In this document: positions 25,091 to 35,929 of the stretch, one piece after another | Layout of the letters: the number at the start of each line of letters is the position of its first letter | How positions within the stretch are numbered: the first letter of the stretch is position 1 | NCBI GenBank assembly: GCA_002914805.1 | Contig: JXTB01000149.1 | Coordinates: 539,899-603,898, forward strand | Direction of reading: 5' to 3' | DNA length: 64,000 nucleotides | From: Parasponia andersonii | Taxonomy: Eukaryota; Streptophyta; Magnoliopsida; Rosales; Cannabaceae | Translations under genes and position numbers: made by a program | The notes under the pieces: model-generated | Told to the model about the DNA's origin: nothing | Database searches by the model: none | The model's input: the letters and a program-made list of their open reading frames with translations, nothing else

Positions 25091-25456
25091 ATGGCTCACC
25101 TTCTCAACACCTCCTTCGTCCCTTCCTCCAAAACCCTTCGCCGGAATCATAATTTCCCGTTGGGGTTCCTCATATCCGGTCGCCGGGGCAGGACCCACGT
25201 CCAAGCTAGGAGCAAAAACATGGTTGAGAGTCTCTCAGTATCGACCTTTAGAGTTGGGTACACTATTATCGCCATTGGTGCTCATGATTTTTCTTTCTAC
25301 TCGTTATAATGGTTTTTGTGAAGATTATTGATAAAGTTGAAATGGGTTTCTGTTGTTGTGTTTATTAGGTTGACATTTATTCCTTATCAAGAAAGTGGAA
25401 GGAGTTAGCTGATAAGGTCCAGGCCAAGCACCTACGACATCATCAATACAATACAG
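25091..25456 (+). pseudogene. Deleted, inverted duplicate of the plastid E2 gene
   Basis: The frame from the ATG at 25091 repeats the E2 transit-peptide region (MAHLLNTSFVPSS). It then jumps from about residue 42 straight to the segment corresponding to residues 271-289, ending in FRVGYTI. The lipoyl domain, both linkers and the binding domain are missing. It then hits a stop near 25306. A second block, after a TTATTAG acceptor (exon from 25370), matches E2 exon 3 up to its GT donor at 25456. The equivalents of the end of exon 1 and of exon 2 are lost. Retained intron signals show a genomic duplication rather than a processed copy. It lies 4.5 kb from the intact gene in opposite orientation. 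It cannot make an active E2. Confidence 0.85.
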
Positions 25457-25854
25457 GTAAAACTTAGTACATAATTGAGAAGGATTGTGACATGTGTGAA
25501 ATTCATGACTAAGGTTTCAGAATTCATGGGAATTCCACCGTGAAAAGGTGAAAAATTTTCAAAGTGAATAGTGTATGTTTTGCTAGGGAATAGAGTGCAT
25601 ATTAACTTCGACAATTCTTATTCTTCTTTAGCAATCCATTTAGGGTAGCTTAACAACTTTGGATTGGCATTCATCGGAAACGATATAAATTATTTGAATA
25701 TCTAACTAACACTACACGGTTTAAAATAAGTAAATTTGTTACTTCCAATTGTTTTGTTTTGAAACCAAGTATGTTGATTTAAAAAAAAAAAAACACAACC
25801 TAAAATGATCACAGAACCATCAATCTTCTGATTATGCAGAACCAAACTTGACCA

Positions 25855-28615
25855 ATGTTATCGAGTTTTGGTCTGGTCATTCCCCAAACTCCTTTGTTAT
25901 TCAACTGTTCACCTCCTTCAAAATTGTTAGTCTGTGGCCCATTATAATGTGGTCGTTTCCACTTTCCCCAACTTAACTTGTTTTGACACTTTGGCTCTGC
26001 CGTCTTCAAATTGCTTGCTTCTAGTTCAGGTAGCTAATTAGCTAACTTAATGCCGATTCCATGCATGATGCACATGGTGAACAGCAAGCTTCACTGCTCC
26101 TTAACATTCTCCAGAGTGGAGCTGGATTGCCAGTAGATGACTGGCATATTTTATGTTGTTCACTTAGACTAGAACCTTGACATCATAATGTAGACTAACC
26201 CTGGTTCCCATCTAATACTTCTTTTCTGATTTTGTTTTAATCCAAATTTTACCTTGGAGATTTTCTCAACTTAGTTTGATTTGATTTCACCCTTGTTGCA
26301 AATATATATAGGTTGTTATATTGTATAAAGCATTTATTGGAACAGAGCATTAACTTACCGCAGCAAAGCACTCATAGGAAAAATTCCATGGATAGTAGGA
26401 TTACTATTGGTTTTGTGTAGTGAAGGGTCAACAAACGCCAGTCTGATGAGTTTTGATAATTGACTAAATTAATAAATATGTAAATACATAACTCTATGTT
26501 TATGTACATAAATACATATACTTGACTAACCTTTTAAACCATTAAGGACTTTAAGTAAGATTGTTATGAGATTAATGCAGTGTCTTGAACCTATGGCTGG
26601 AGAAGGAAGTTGGGGAATGTCCAAGAGGCTAACTATATTGATGACCTACAATTACCTTGAGATACACAGAAAATAATTCAAGCCTAGCTTACGAATGGCT
26701 TAAGTGTTATTTGCAATCTGTTGTATACGTAGAACAATTTACAAACTGCTCTTTAAAACGGTTCATAGTTTAGGTTAATCAAATACTTTAAGATTTTTAA
26801 TTTTGATGTAATTATTGTAGCTTCATGTCATTTTTCTTTAGGTTTTATTACTTATGAAGTATCTTTTTATTGTCATCTTTGAATTGCAGGATTTTTCAGG
26901 AACCTATTGATTTTCAAGGATATTGAAGCTGTTAAAGGGCCGGTACTTTGTGTTTCCACATTCTCACTGGGACAAACCTTATGGTTGATTTCTGTGCCGC
27001 TGGCTCATGCAAGTGATAATATTACAAATAATGCCGTTTATGAAGTTGGCGAAGCTTTTGAGTTAGGAATTCAGCTGTCATATTTGCTGTTGTTATTAGG
27101 TTTTCTTGGTGTTGGAACCTTCTTTGTGATTCGTCAAGTCCTAGTGCGGAGGGAACTTGATCTTTCTGCCAAAGAATTGCAGGTAATACCAGTCAGACTC
27201 TCTTCATCATGCCTCGTTGATAACATCCTTTTCTCCAACAATGACTTTAAACAACCAGGATGAACTATTTTAGGGAATTAAAAGAAGGCCATCCAGATCT
27301 TTCATTTGATTTTATGCTGCTTTAGTAGACATGGACTCTGGAGTGCCTATGTACTTGGATTTTCTAATGTTAATATCTCTTATTTATATCAGGAACAAGT
27401 AAGAAGTGGTGATGCCAGTGCAACCGAGTACTTTGAACTTGGTGCAGTGATGCTGAGGAGAAAATTTTACCCCGCGGCAACTAAGTACTTGCTTCAGGCA
27501 ATCGAGAAATGGGATGGAGATGATCAAGATCTTGCCCAGGTATAAGAACAGCTTGGACCTAAAATGACCAATTTCTTTTCTTGTTTCTAATTTTCCCTCC
27601 AATATATGTTAACTTCCATAATACCTGAAAATTAAATCCTCTCTGTGATCTGGAGAATACACGTTATATCAAATTTTATTTTTGAGCAGAACTAAATTGA
27701 CATTAGGTTTTACTGAAGAAGCAAATTTTTTTTTTTCACTTCGTTGTACGTCGTACTTCTTCAAATTTAAATTTGCTCTAAAAGTGGTATCAATCTTAGC
27801 TAAAAGTGGTATCAATCTTAACTGAGTAACACATCGTCATGTCTATTAAAATTTAAATATTTGGATTTGTACGCATTTATAACTACATCTTTAGAGAGGT
27901 CAATTTCACAGAGCTGGATTACGGCCTCAGAAGTGTGAAGTTAATGTGCATCAAATTTTTTAAAATTGTCCAGTCTTGGGGCTCTGTTTAAGTCACTAGA
28001 TTGCATTTGTCTTCTTCTTGAGACTCTCAGACAGTATACTGTATCTGGTAGTCTTCCCCTACGTTCTTGAGCTTTGAAGGCCTGGCATTGTTGTTGTATG
28101 TAAACCGACCTGGTACATTCATAGCACTGTCTTGTGTTTTTGTTTCTGGTGCCCTTAAAATTTGCAGTTATTTAGGACATCCTTACGTTTCCGATCTTGC
28201 AAATGTTGTTTTTTATATGTGGCATTCTATATTATTAACTATGCAAATAATGTATATATTCCTTGTTTGTAATCTTTTAAGCAAGCATGTTAGGATTTCA
28301 CCAGTAATGTCTTTTGAGATGTTAAATGAACAGGTTTACAATGCCCTCGGCGTCAGTTATGTCCGTGATGGAAAACTTGACAAGGGAATTACTCAGTTTG
28401 AAACCGCTGTGAAACTTCAACCAGGCTATGTCACAGCTTGGAACAACCTTGGTGATGCCTATGAAAAGAAGAAAGAGTTCAAGTCTGCTCTAAAGGCATT
28501 TGAAGAAGTGCTTCTGTTTGACCCTAACAACAAACTGGCACGGCCGAGGAGAGATGCTTTAAAAGAACAAGTGGAAATGTATAGGGGAGTCCCTGTGAAA
28601 TCGAAGGAGAGGTGA
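25855..28615 (+). pseudogene. PYG7: PYG7/Ycf37-like TPR protein gene; exon 1 has two stops
   Basis: Exons are 25855-26029, 26890-27182, 27393-27539 and 28334-28615, all GT-AG with matching phases. The total of 299 codons agrees with the usual PYG7 length of about 300. PYG7 (Ycf37 in cyanobacteria) is a thylakoid membrane TPR protein needed for photosystem I assembly. Exon 1 would encode a Ser/Pro/Leu-rich transit peptide but contains in-frame TAA (25945-25947) and TGA (25984-25986), each one C-to-T step from a sense codon. Exon 2 encodes hydrophobic segments, including a clear membrane helix ([19 protein letters not shown]). Exons 3-4 encode TPR units ([48 protein letters not shown]) and a basic C-terminus, uninterrupted. 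This is either a recent pseudogene or a gene using an unseen alternative first exon. The family assignment is firmer than the broken status. Confidence 0.75.
27779..27822. repeat. Short tandem duplication in PYG7-like intron 3
   Basis: The segment AAAAGTGGTATCAATCTTA occurs twice in direct succession within the third intron. It has no visible effect on splicing signals. Confidence 0.8.
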
Positions 28616-29599
28616 TTTCATGCATTATGATCATAATTGTTTTGCTCCTTTAAAAGGTTAAAGCGAATATCACCTGTCAAGATCTTATTTGGGTTGATTT
28701 GGCTTGGCATGAGCTCAAGATAATAGAACAGATATGAGATTCCATCAGTTTGTATCTAGTACATAATGCGTAGTGCCATTCCATTTTGTCTTTCTTAACA
28801 AAAGGAGCAATTTGTATTTTCCTAGACCCTAAACAAGTTGTGGAGCTTTACAATGAATCCAATTGTACTTTGAGATTAGTATGTGTATTATGTAATTTAA
28901 TTAGTTTCTAACATATTTACTTTGGAATCTTTTCTCTCTCTTTTGTTCTAGTAAAATCTTTATTTTATGTCTCATTCACTTTTGTAGCTTAAAGAATTAG
29001 TTTAGACAAGGTTTTTGAAGTCTATTTCAATTCTAGTGTAACTAAAGTCTTAAAAGATATTGGTTTCCTGAGGATTAAGTGTTGTAAACTACATACTAGA
29101 GACTGAAGAGTTTCACTGTCCACTACTAGATAGACTGAATTGTGGAAGTTATGCTTGAATGTCCTTTTTTCAACCATGGCATTTATGAATAGTTTTATGC
29201 TATTTCTAATTTGTGACCTTAGGTCACCAACTTTATGAACTCATGTCACAAATTGTATGATCCAGAGTCAGAAATTACTTACAATATATGGATAGCATAC
29301 TCGCAGTCATTCCTGTCGAGTTGGCATATATATCTCTTAAACGATTTTCTGCATTTCTAGCAATAAATTTATAACCACAGGTCACTATATATTGTGGTAA
29401 TAAAAATATAACCTTAGGTCACTAAAATATTAATCTTGTGCACTACAGGACACTGTTACCTCTAATGAATTTGGAAAACCATAAACATGATGAATATGGT
29501 AAACCATACAATTTTGACGACAATAATCTACGGACTTTCATTATTTGGTCTTTTGCAAACATTATTTACTCAATTTGGACAACAAAAGAACCATGGATT
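28616..29599. other. Intergenic spacer
   Basis: This is the 3' flank of the PYG7-like locus followed by AT-rich DNA. Between 29210 and 29440 several AGGTCAC/GTGACCTAAGGTCAC blocks repeat in both orientations, which suggests a decayed inverted-repeat element. No gene is seen. Confidence 0.5.
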
Positions 29600-30248
29600 T
29601 GGCCACGTTTGGAACGCAGAATAAGATGAGATTGAATTGGATTGAATTAATCTCATATTTTGGTAAATGTATATGAGAGTAATTAGATTGGATTCAAATA
29701 ATCTACTCTAAGAATAATATCCTTAGAAGAGAATAATTTTATCTCCTTGAGAATTTGGGATTGAGAAAGATTAGAAATTTGATTAAAAATAATAGAATAT
29801 TTTTTTAAGTAATAAAAAATGGTACTTTTGGAAATTAAACTTTAAAAGTGGTACTTTTGATATTACCTTTTGAAAGTTGTAAACCAGAAATGATATTTTT
29901 GAAATATTTTTATAAGTGGTATTTTGCAAATATTTGTATAAAAATGATTTTTTTCCAAATTAAGTTTTAAAGTTGGTATATTTTAAAATATATTTTTAAA
30001 AGTGGTATTTTTGTAAATAATTTTTTAAAAATGATATTGTTAGAAAATTGAGGTTTCAAATGGTAATTTTCTAAATTAATTTTTAAAAGTGATATTTTTC
30101 TAGTTAATCAAACCTCAAAATTGTTATTTAGTTAAAACTATGAAACACATATGTTAATTCTATTCTAACAAAAAGTAGCACACAAAATATGAGATATGAT
30201 TGGACTATAATCTTATCTTATCCTATTGAATGCATATCAAATGTAGCC
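29600..30248. mobile_element. MITE-like element with GGCCACGTTTGG ends
   Basis: The left end (GGCCACGTTTGGAACGCAGA, then AATAAGATGAGATT) is matched by the reverse complement of the right end (GGCTACATTTGATATGCATT, then AGGATAAGATAAGATT). The interior is non-coding and consists of degenerate repeats of an AAAGTGGTA(C/T)TTTTG motif in several copies (about 29815-30130). Target duplications could not be established, so the superfamily is open. Confidence 0.55.
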
Positions 30249-30759
30249 AAAGAAAAAAAAAAACAAAATTACCTTGATAAAATGACGAAAAAATCCCTCA
30301 AATTAAAAAAAAGAAGTCGTCCAACTTGCAGCTAAACGAATTTTAATGTTAGGAATAAAAAAGTAGATTTGCTTGAAAATAACCAATGTGGAGAAAAGAG
30401 CTCATGCATTGTGAAGGAAAATGAAGAAAAGGGAATAAATGGACTTTTTAATTCCTCTTGAGATTCCTAATAGCTATAAAAAAGGGAAGTATAGAAAACC
30501 CAATTATTTCTTTCACCAATGAGTTTTAGAGAAGTAAAAAATATGATTATAAAAAAGTCATTCTGAAGCAAAGCACCTCTTTAGTCGGGGTCCTTAGCCA
30601 GTGCAAGAGCCCGTTTGGCACATTGGATTAGACTAGTTAGGATTAGATTGGACTATTTAAGACTATAATATGTTTGGTGCAATCCATGACTAAAAAATTA
30701 TTTATATAATAAAATAATTTTTTATTTATGAGTGCAATCTTAACTACAATTTTTTTTGG

Positions 30760-31125
30760 GGTGATTTACAAAAAAATACCCTGAAGTTTAGGTATTCTGT
30801 AATTTAAAACCTGAAGTTTGGACTCTACAAAATAATATCTTGAGATTAAGAATTTTAGAAATTTAATTCATTAAATTGACTTTTTTGGCAAATTTAAGTA
30901 ATTAAAAAACAATAGTATCTTCAATTAAAATTGGATTAGTCCTTATTATTCTCTTTAATTTTGAGGATATTATTATCTTTTATTAGTAAAAATTATTCAA
31001 AAAGTCAACATATGGTATTAATTTTCAAAAATTCTTAATTTTAGGATATTATTTTGTAGAGTCTAAACTTTAGGGTTTAAATTACTGAACACTCAAATCT
31101 TGAGTTATTTTTTTTGTAGTTCACC
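30760..31125. mobile_element. MITE with about 100-bp terminal inverted repeats
   Basis: The left arm begins GGTGATTTACAAAAAAATAC at 30760. The right arm ends in the complementary TTTTTTGTAGTTCACC at 31125. Both arms contain the CTGAAGTTT/AAACTTTAGG and CTACAAAATAATATC/GATATTATTTTGTAG landmarks. Poly-T on both outer sides could hide a T-rich target duplication. The interior has no coding potential. The long arms resemble Mutator-type MITEs. Confidence 0.7.
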
Positions 31126-32789
31126 TTTTTTTTTTTTTATAAGATGAATAATCAATCAAATAAGATTTTGTATAATATAATTAATTAAAAATAAAATTTT
31201 TATCCAAATTGAATATTATATTTAAAATTAATGTTTTGAATAAAATTGGAAGTATTATATTATTAAATTAAAAATATGATTTTTTTTTTAACAAAAAAAA
31301 CATACTAGAATGCAAAATTGCATGGAAAGCAAAGAAAAAAAGGAAAAGGGAAAAAAAAAAAGCTATAAGAGCTTATTTTAACCCAAACTCACAGGATAAT
31401 TTTATCCTTTTTGTGAGGAACTAAATTAGAGGGTTGGACTCATTTGTCCAGTCGTCCAAAAGGCCCAAACATAAGATTGGACAAAAGAGTATAGTTCCTC
31501 CATGTAGTTCGATACCCTAAATACTAAAGGTCCATTTGGTTGCAATGGTGTAATGGTAATGAGAATAGTAATCAGAATGTAATGGAAAAGGAACGATAAT
31601 GCAATTATATTGTTTGATTGGAATGGTGAAATCAATAGCTGAATGAACATTCTTCTGTTTGGTTAATTGTGAAAAAGAACAGAATTAGCCGTATAATGAC
31701 AAAAATACTCTTAAGCTTAAAATGAATATTTTAAGTATTTTAAATTACATTTAGCATTAAATTATTTTATTAATTAAATTATTATTTTATTAAAATATTT
31801 TATATTTTGCATTATTTTTTTATTTTATTAAATTATTGTGTTAATATTATTTCAAAATTATTTCATATATTTAATAAAAAAAGACATTTGACTAGAAAAA
31901 AATATTTCATAAATAAAATAAAAAGGATATTTTCTTCATAAAATATGTATTCTTAATAATATTTCATTTTTCATTAATATCATATTTTTTTATACAAGAT
32001 TAATTGGGAAAGGAAAAAAAAAAACCAATAGAATGTAATGGGTTTCTACCCAAAATTAGGTAGAATACAATTCTATCAAATTCTTTTTCGCTAAAAAGTT
32101 TGTTTCTATTCAATTTTTCTAATAAATATTAGAATTAGAATTTTAGAATCAACTTCCTTCTTTTCTTTTCCATTCTCCCCGATTAATCAGCCCTAAGAGC
32201 ATGACCTGCCAGCCCATCAATACCAATGCCATAAAACGTGTCGTTTTGTTTTTACGCCTCGAATGCCGTACATGGCGGTTCTGTAGAACAACAAGGGTCT
32301 CAGAGTAAACGACATGGAGCTATATTGACATTTGACAGTAACAATAATACTGTGAGCTCTTCCTATTTGGTCTCCAAGAACCGCATGAGAGTTTGCTTTA
32401 GCACATAGGATTGAATATTGCTAGCTCTTCCTATTTGGTATTACCGTAATATTTCACACAAACACTACCCGGTTCAAATATACTTCTCTAACATCAGTAG
32501 CATGACTTGAGTTAATATCAATATACATCGGGTAAGGATATTTCTATATGATATTTCTAGATATCTCAATTAGTACATTTCTAGATATCTACATGTGCTA
32601 GATGAGTTATTATTATTCAATTAATATAATAAAACTTATTACAAATAAATTTAATATTATTCACTAATTAAATAATGATAAATTACTTGACAGATGTATT
32701 GAATTAAAAATTTCATAAATTGATTGAGATATTTAGTATTATCTATCGAGTAATTATGATGCATTTATACCTCGTAATAATATGGTAGT
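31126..32789. other. AT-rich intergenic spacer
   Basis: No gene is supported. Around 31530-31640 a CCATTTGGTTGCAATGG-type stretch looks like one end of another non-autonomous transposon, but no matching second end was found. The minus-strand open frame at 31426-31650 lies in it and is not convincing. Confidence 0.5.
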
Positions 32790-35121
32790 TGTAAAACCCC
32801 TTAAATTTTGGAAGGGTATTTTAGTCTTTTTTTTTAAAAAATATATATAAATTTAATTAAAAATTCAAAATTTGGGTTAATTTGAAAGAAATTTGATAGA
32901 AGGACTAATTTGCAAAACTGAAGGATTATTTTGAAATAAAATTTTAAAATTAGGGACTTATGTGTAATTTTAAAAAATTACACTGCCCATTTAAGAGCAG
33001 ACATGTGGCCTGCATCGTTCTCCCTCAGCTCCTTCTCTCTCATCTCCTGCGATTTACCGACAAAAACGCCGATTTCCAGCGTTGCTCCGACGAAGCTTCT
33101 TCCGATGTCGACGAAGACCGCCACCGGCCGGCAAAGAGAGCCCAGCTTCAGACGATTATCGCGCTTGAAAGCTCGCTGTTCGTCGGAAATAGCCGAAAAA
33201 TGCTATGACTTTCAAAGCTCGCCGGCGCCGATTCCGGCGACATTTCGCCATGAAACCGGTCGGGTTTGACTCGTCTCGTCACGATCTTCAACATGATATA
33301 TATATCTTGACTCAATATTACCCAGATTGAATTTTGCTATTTTTGTTAATTTTGAGCTATTTTCGTTTTATATTTAAAATTTTCAATACGACCGTTAGAT
33401 CGTAAAATAAACCTCATATTTGTGATGTACTCGTGAAAACAAAAATTTTGATATATATTGTCTATATTTAGTGACGGGCAAGAAAATCTAAATCTAACGG
33501 CTTAAATCGTCTCGTTTTGAGTGCCATGGGCCTGGGTTCGGCCCGAACCCGAATCAATTAAACTATATATCTAACCTAGCATTTTTGGGTACTCTGAATT
33601 CAGTGGCAAAATCCGTTTAGCGATCTGAAGTTTCGATTAAAAATTGAGTTTTCCAACCGATCAACGGCTCTAAAACGATGTCCGACCTTCCAAACGATAT
33701 CCGAATGATGCCAAACTTTCTCCATAGGTCCGTAGCACTATTTAAATACTCAATTGAGGTAGGGGATTCAATTTCCTTGTTTTCTATTATTTACATTAAA
33801 ATTGAAATTTATTCTGAAAATGAAATTTCGTGATTTTATTAAATTGAATTATTTGAATAGTTATTTTAATGAACTATGAATTTGTGAAACATTGTGGACT
33901 GCTCTAGATATTTTCAGATGTAATTTTATACAAGTTTTTATACTTGGAATTTGGTAAAACCATAGAAACTGTACTTTTCGATTTTAAAGTACAAAATAGA
34001 TTTTAAATTAAAAGTAGAGCATGTCTAGAATATTAAACCACTGCATGGTTGATTGAGACTCTATATATATTGCACATATCATATGATCATGCATGAGAGT
34101 CGTCTTAGACATCACGGTGTTGTAGTAGGCGGACTAGTACACCCGCCTTCAATGAGAGCCCGTAAACCCGCGCGGGGTTTATTTTCTGACTATCTCTATT
34201 CGGTAGGCGTAGGCATTCGGTGCTCCTCTGGTTTGGTAGGAGTTGACACATAGGTGTCCCTCCAGTTTTCAGAGATAGATGTCAGCCAGAGAGCATTCAA
34301 TACATGTAGTATAAGTTGCTCTAGTTGTGATGAGAGGATGAGAACTCATGTGATGTGTTGATTTATGTGATGTGCACTATGCTTGTTTTATCATGGTTTT
34401 CTATCTGTTTTTACCTGGATATATATCTAGTTTTGGTTTGAGCATGATTTTCTGTAAAGATTTTCTATATATGTTTCGAATGCTCCATATTTATTAAAAT
34501 GCTTTCTAGAACTACTAACCATGTAGTTGTATTGAGAATTACTAAAAAGAGTTTTTCCCAAAAAGGTAATTGAGTTTTCTACTGAGCATTCACGTGCTAA
34601 TCCCCTACTTCCTTCCCCTTCTAGGTGTCAAATTATTCTGTGATAGATATTTATGTGGCTTGGCAAGCATGTTTGGCATATGCTTGCAGTTCCAGTTCTC
34701 TTCATTGGTTGGTTCGTATTCTGTATTATTTTCTCATTTTTTAAGTCAAATTTATTTAACCATTAGTAGTATATTTACTGAGTGGATGTATGAGGATGAT
34801 TTCGATATTTAATTGACTACTTAGACATAGAAATAATTTTATGAAAATTATTTTAAATATGGGTCTAATAAAAAGTTTCTAAAATTTATTATTTATCATT
34901 TCTCTAAATTTAAAATTAAAAATATCTTGGAAATTTAAAACTAGTAGATAATGTTATAATTTCTTGAGTTAGTTCAATATTAAAATTTACTTACTCTTGA
35001 GGACTAAAACTTAAATTTTAAGTACTCGACTTTTTCTGAAAATTTTGAAAATTTCTATTTATCACTATTTTCACTTAAATTTACTAAAAATCATGGTCTT
35101 GGATTTTCGGTCGTGACGACA
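32790..35121 (+). mobile_element. Ty3/gypsy solo LTR (2.33 kb) with perfect TSD
   Basis: The LTR starts TGTAAAACCCC and ends GTCGTGACGACA. It is flanked by the 5-bp duplication GTAGT at 32785-32789 and 35122-35126. The size and the terminal CGTGACGACA fit Tekay/Del-type chromovirus LTRs. It is related, in opposite orientation, to the LTRs at 40845-42746 and 43818-46138. No gag, pol or primer-binding site adjoins it. The short open frames inside (32960-33269, 34053-34253, 34570-34812) are not genes. Confidence 0.85.
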
Positions 35122-35929
35122 GTAGTAGTGTATCCGTAATTTCAATTACCCAAAAAAGCCTACGGAGTTATATGAGGTTTATGTTTGGCAGGGGAAATAA
35201 TAAAACTTCGAGAAGATGGACGGGGAATAATTAGGCTATTTTATTATAGTAAGGGCTATATATACATCAATTAGCGTGAAAGAAAAAGACAATGCAACAG
35301 ATATTGCAAAGTAAGTTGAAGATATTTTTGCCAGAACTATCAGAAAGTCTTACAAATTAACTGGTAGGACACAAGTTCAGTATGCTAAGGTCAATATTGA
35401 TGGCTTTCTTTGGAACTTAAAACAAACATTAGACTTTATACACATTCTTTTACTTCTCACACTAATTTCTACCAAAAACATCATATGTTTCCGTTACTTT
35501 ACAGGTCGTAATGACTGCCAAACAATCAAGACTGAAGGTTAAGATACTAGACAACCAAAAGTGACATGTTAGAAAATGAAAAGAGAGAAACTATAAGAGA
35601 ATTGGACTTTTATGTCTAAAACCTTTGATTGTTATTTATTTATTTGTTCTCGGGTCTTACCCTTATTAGAGCCATTCAACAATTAATCAAAATTTTTTAT
35701 TACAATTAGTAACATGTACAGATCTATTTTTTCTTTTTAAAAGGAAAACCACAAGTAGAGGCTATTTTATTCAAGAAAATAAAAACAAACAAAGCAAAAC
35801 ATAACACACAAGAGGAAAAAAAAAACAAAAAAAAAAATTCTTGAAAGTACTGTTCCTTACAAGTTGAGGTCTATTATTATAGAGAGAACGATTGAGTTCT
35901 TTTCTCGCCTTGAGTTTTAGAACGGACAG

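Noticed and set aside
28067..28333. Open frame continuing upstream of PYG7-like exon 4
   Set aside because: The upstream part is intron read-through. The acceptor at 28332-28333 and the family alignment place the exon start at 28334.
29210..29440. Inverted AGGTCAC blocks as a defined transposon
   Set aside because: The repeats are too short and scattered to define termini, so they are only mentioned in the spacer entry.
32960..33269. Two overlapping plus-strand open frames of 82 and 88 codons
   Set aside because: They lie inside the 32790-35121 solo LTR and have no recognisable domain. The higher GC there simply keeps frames open.
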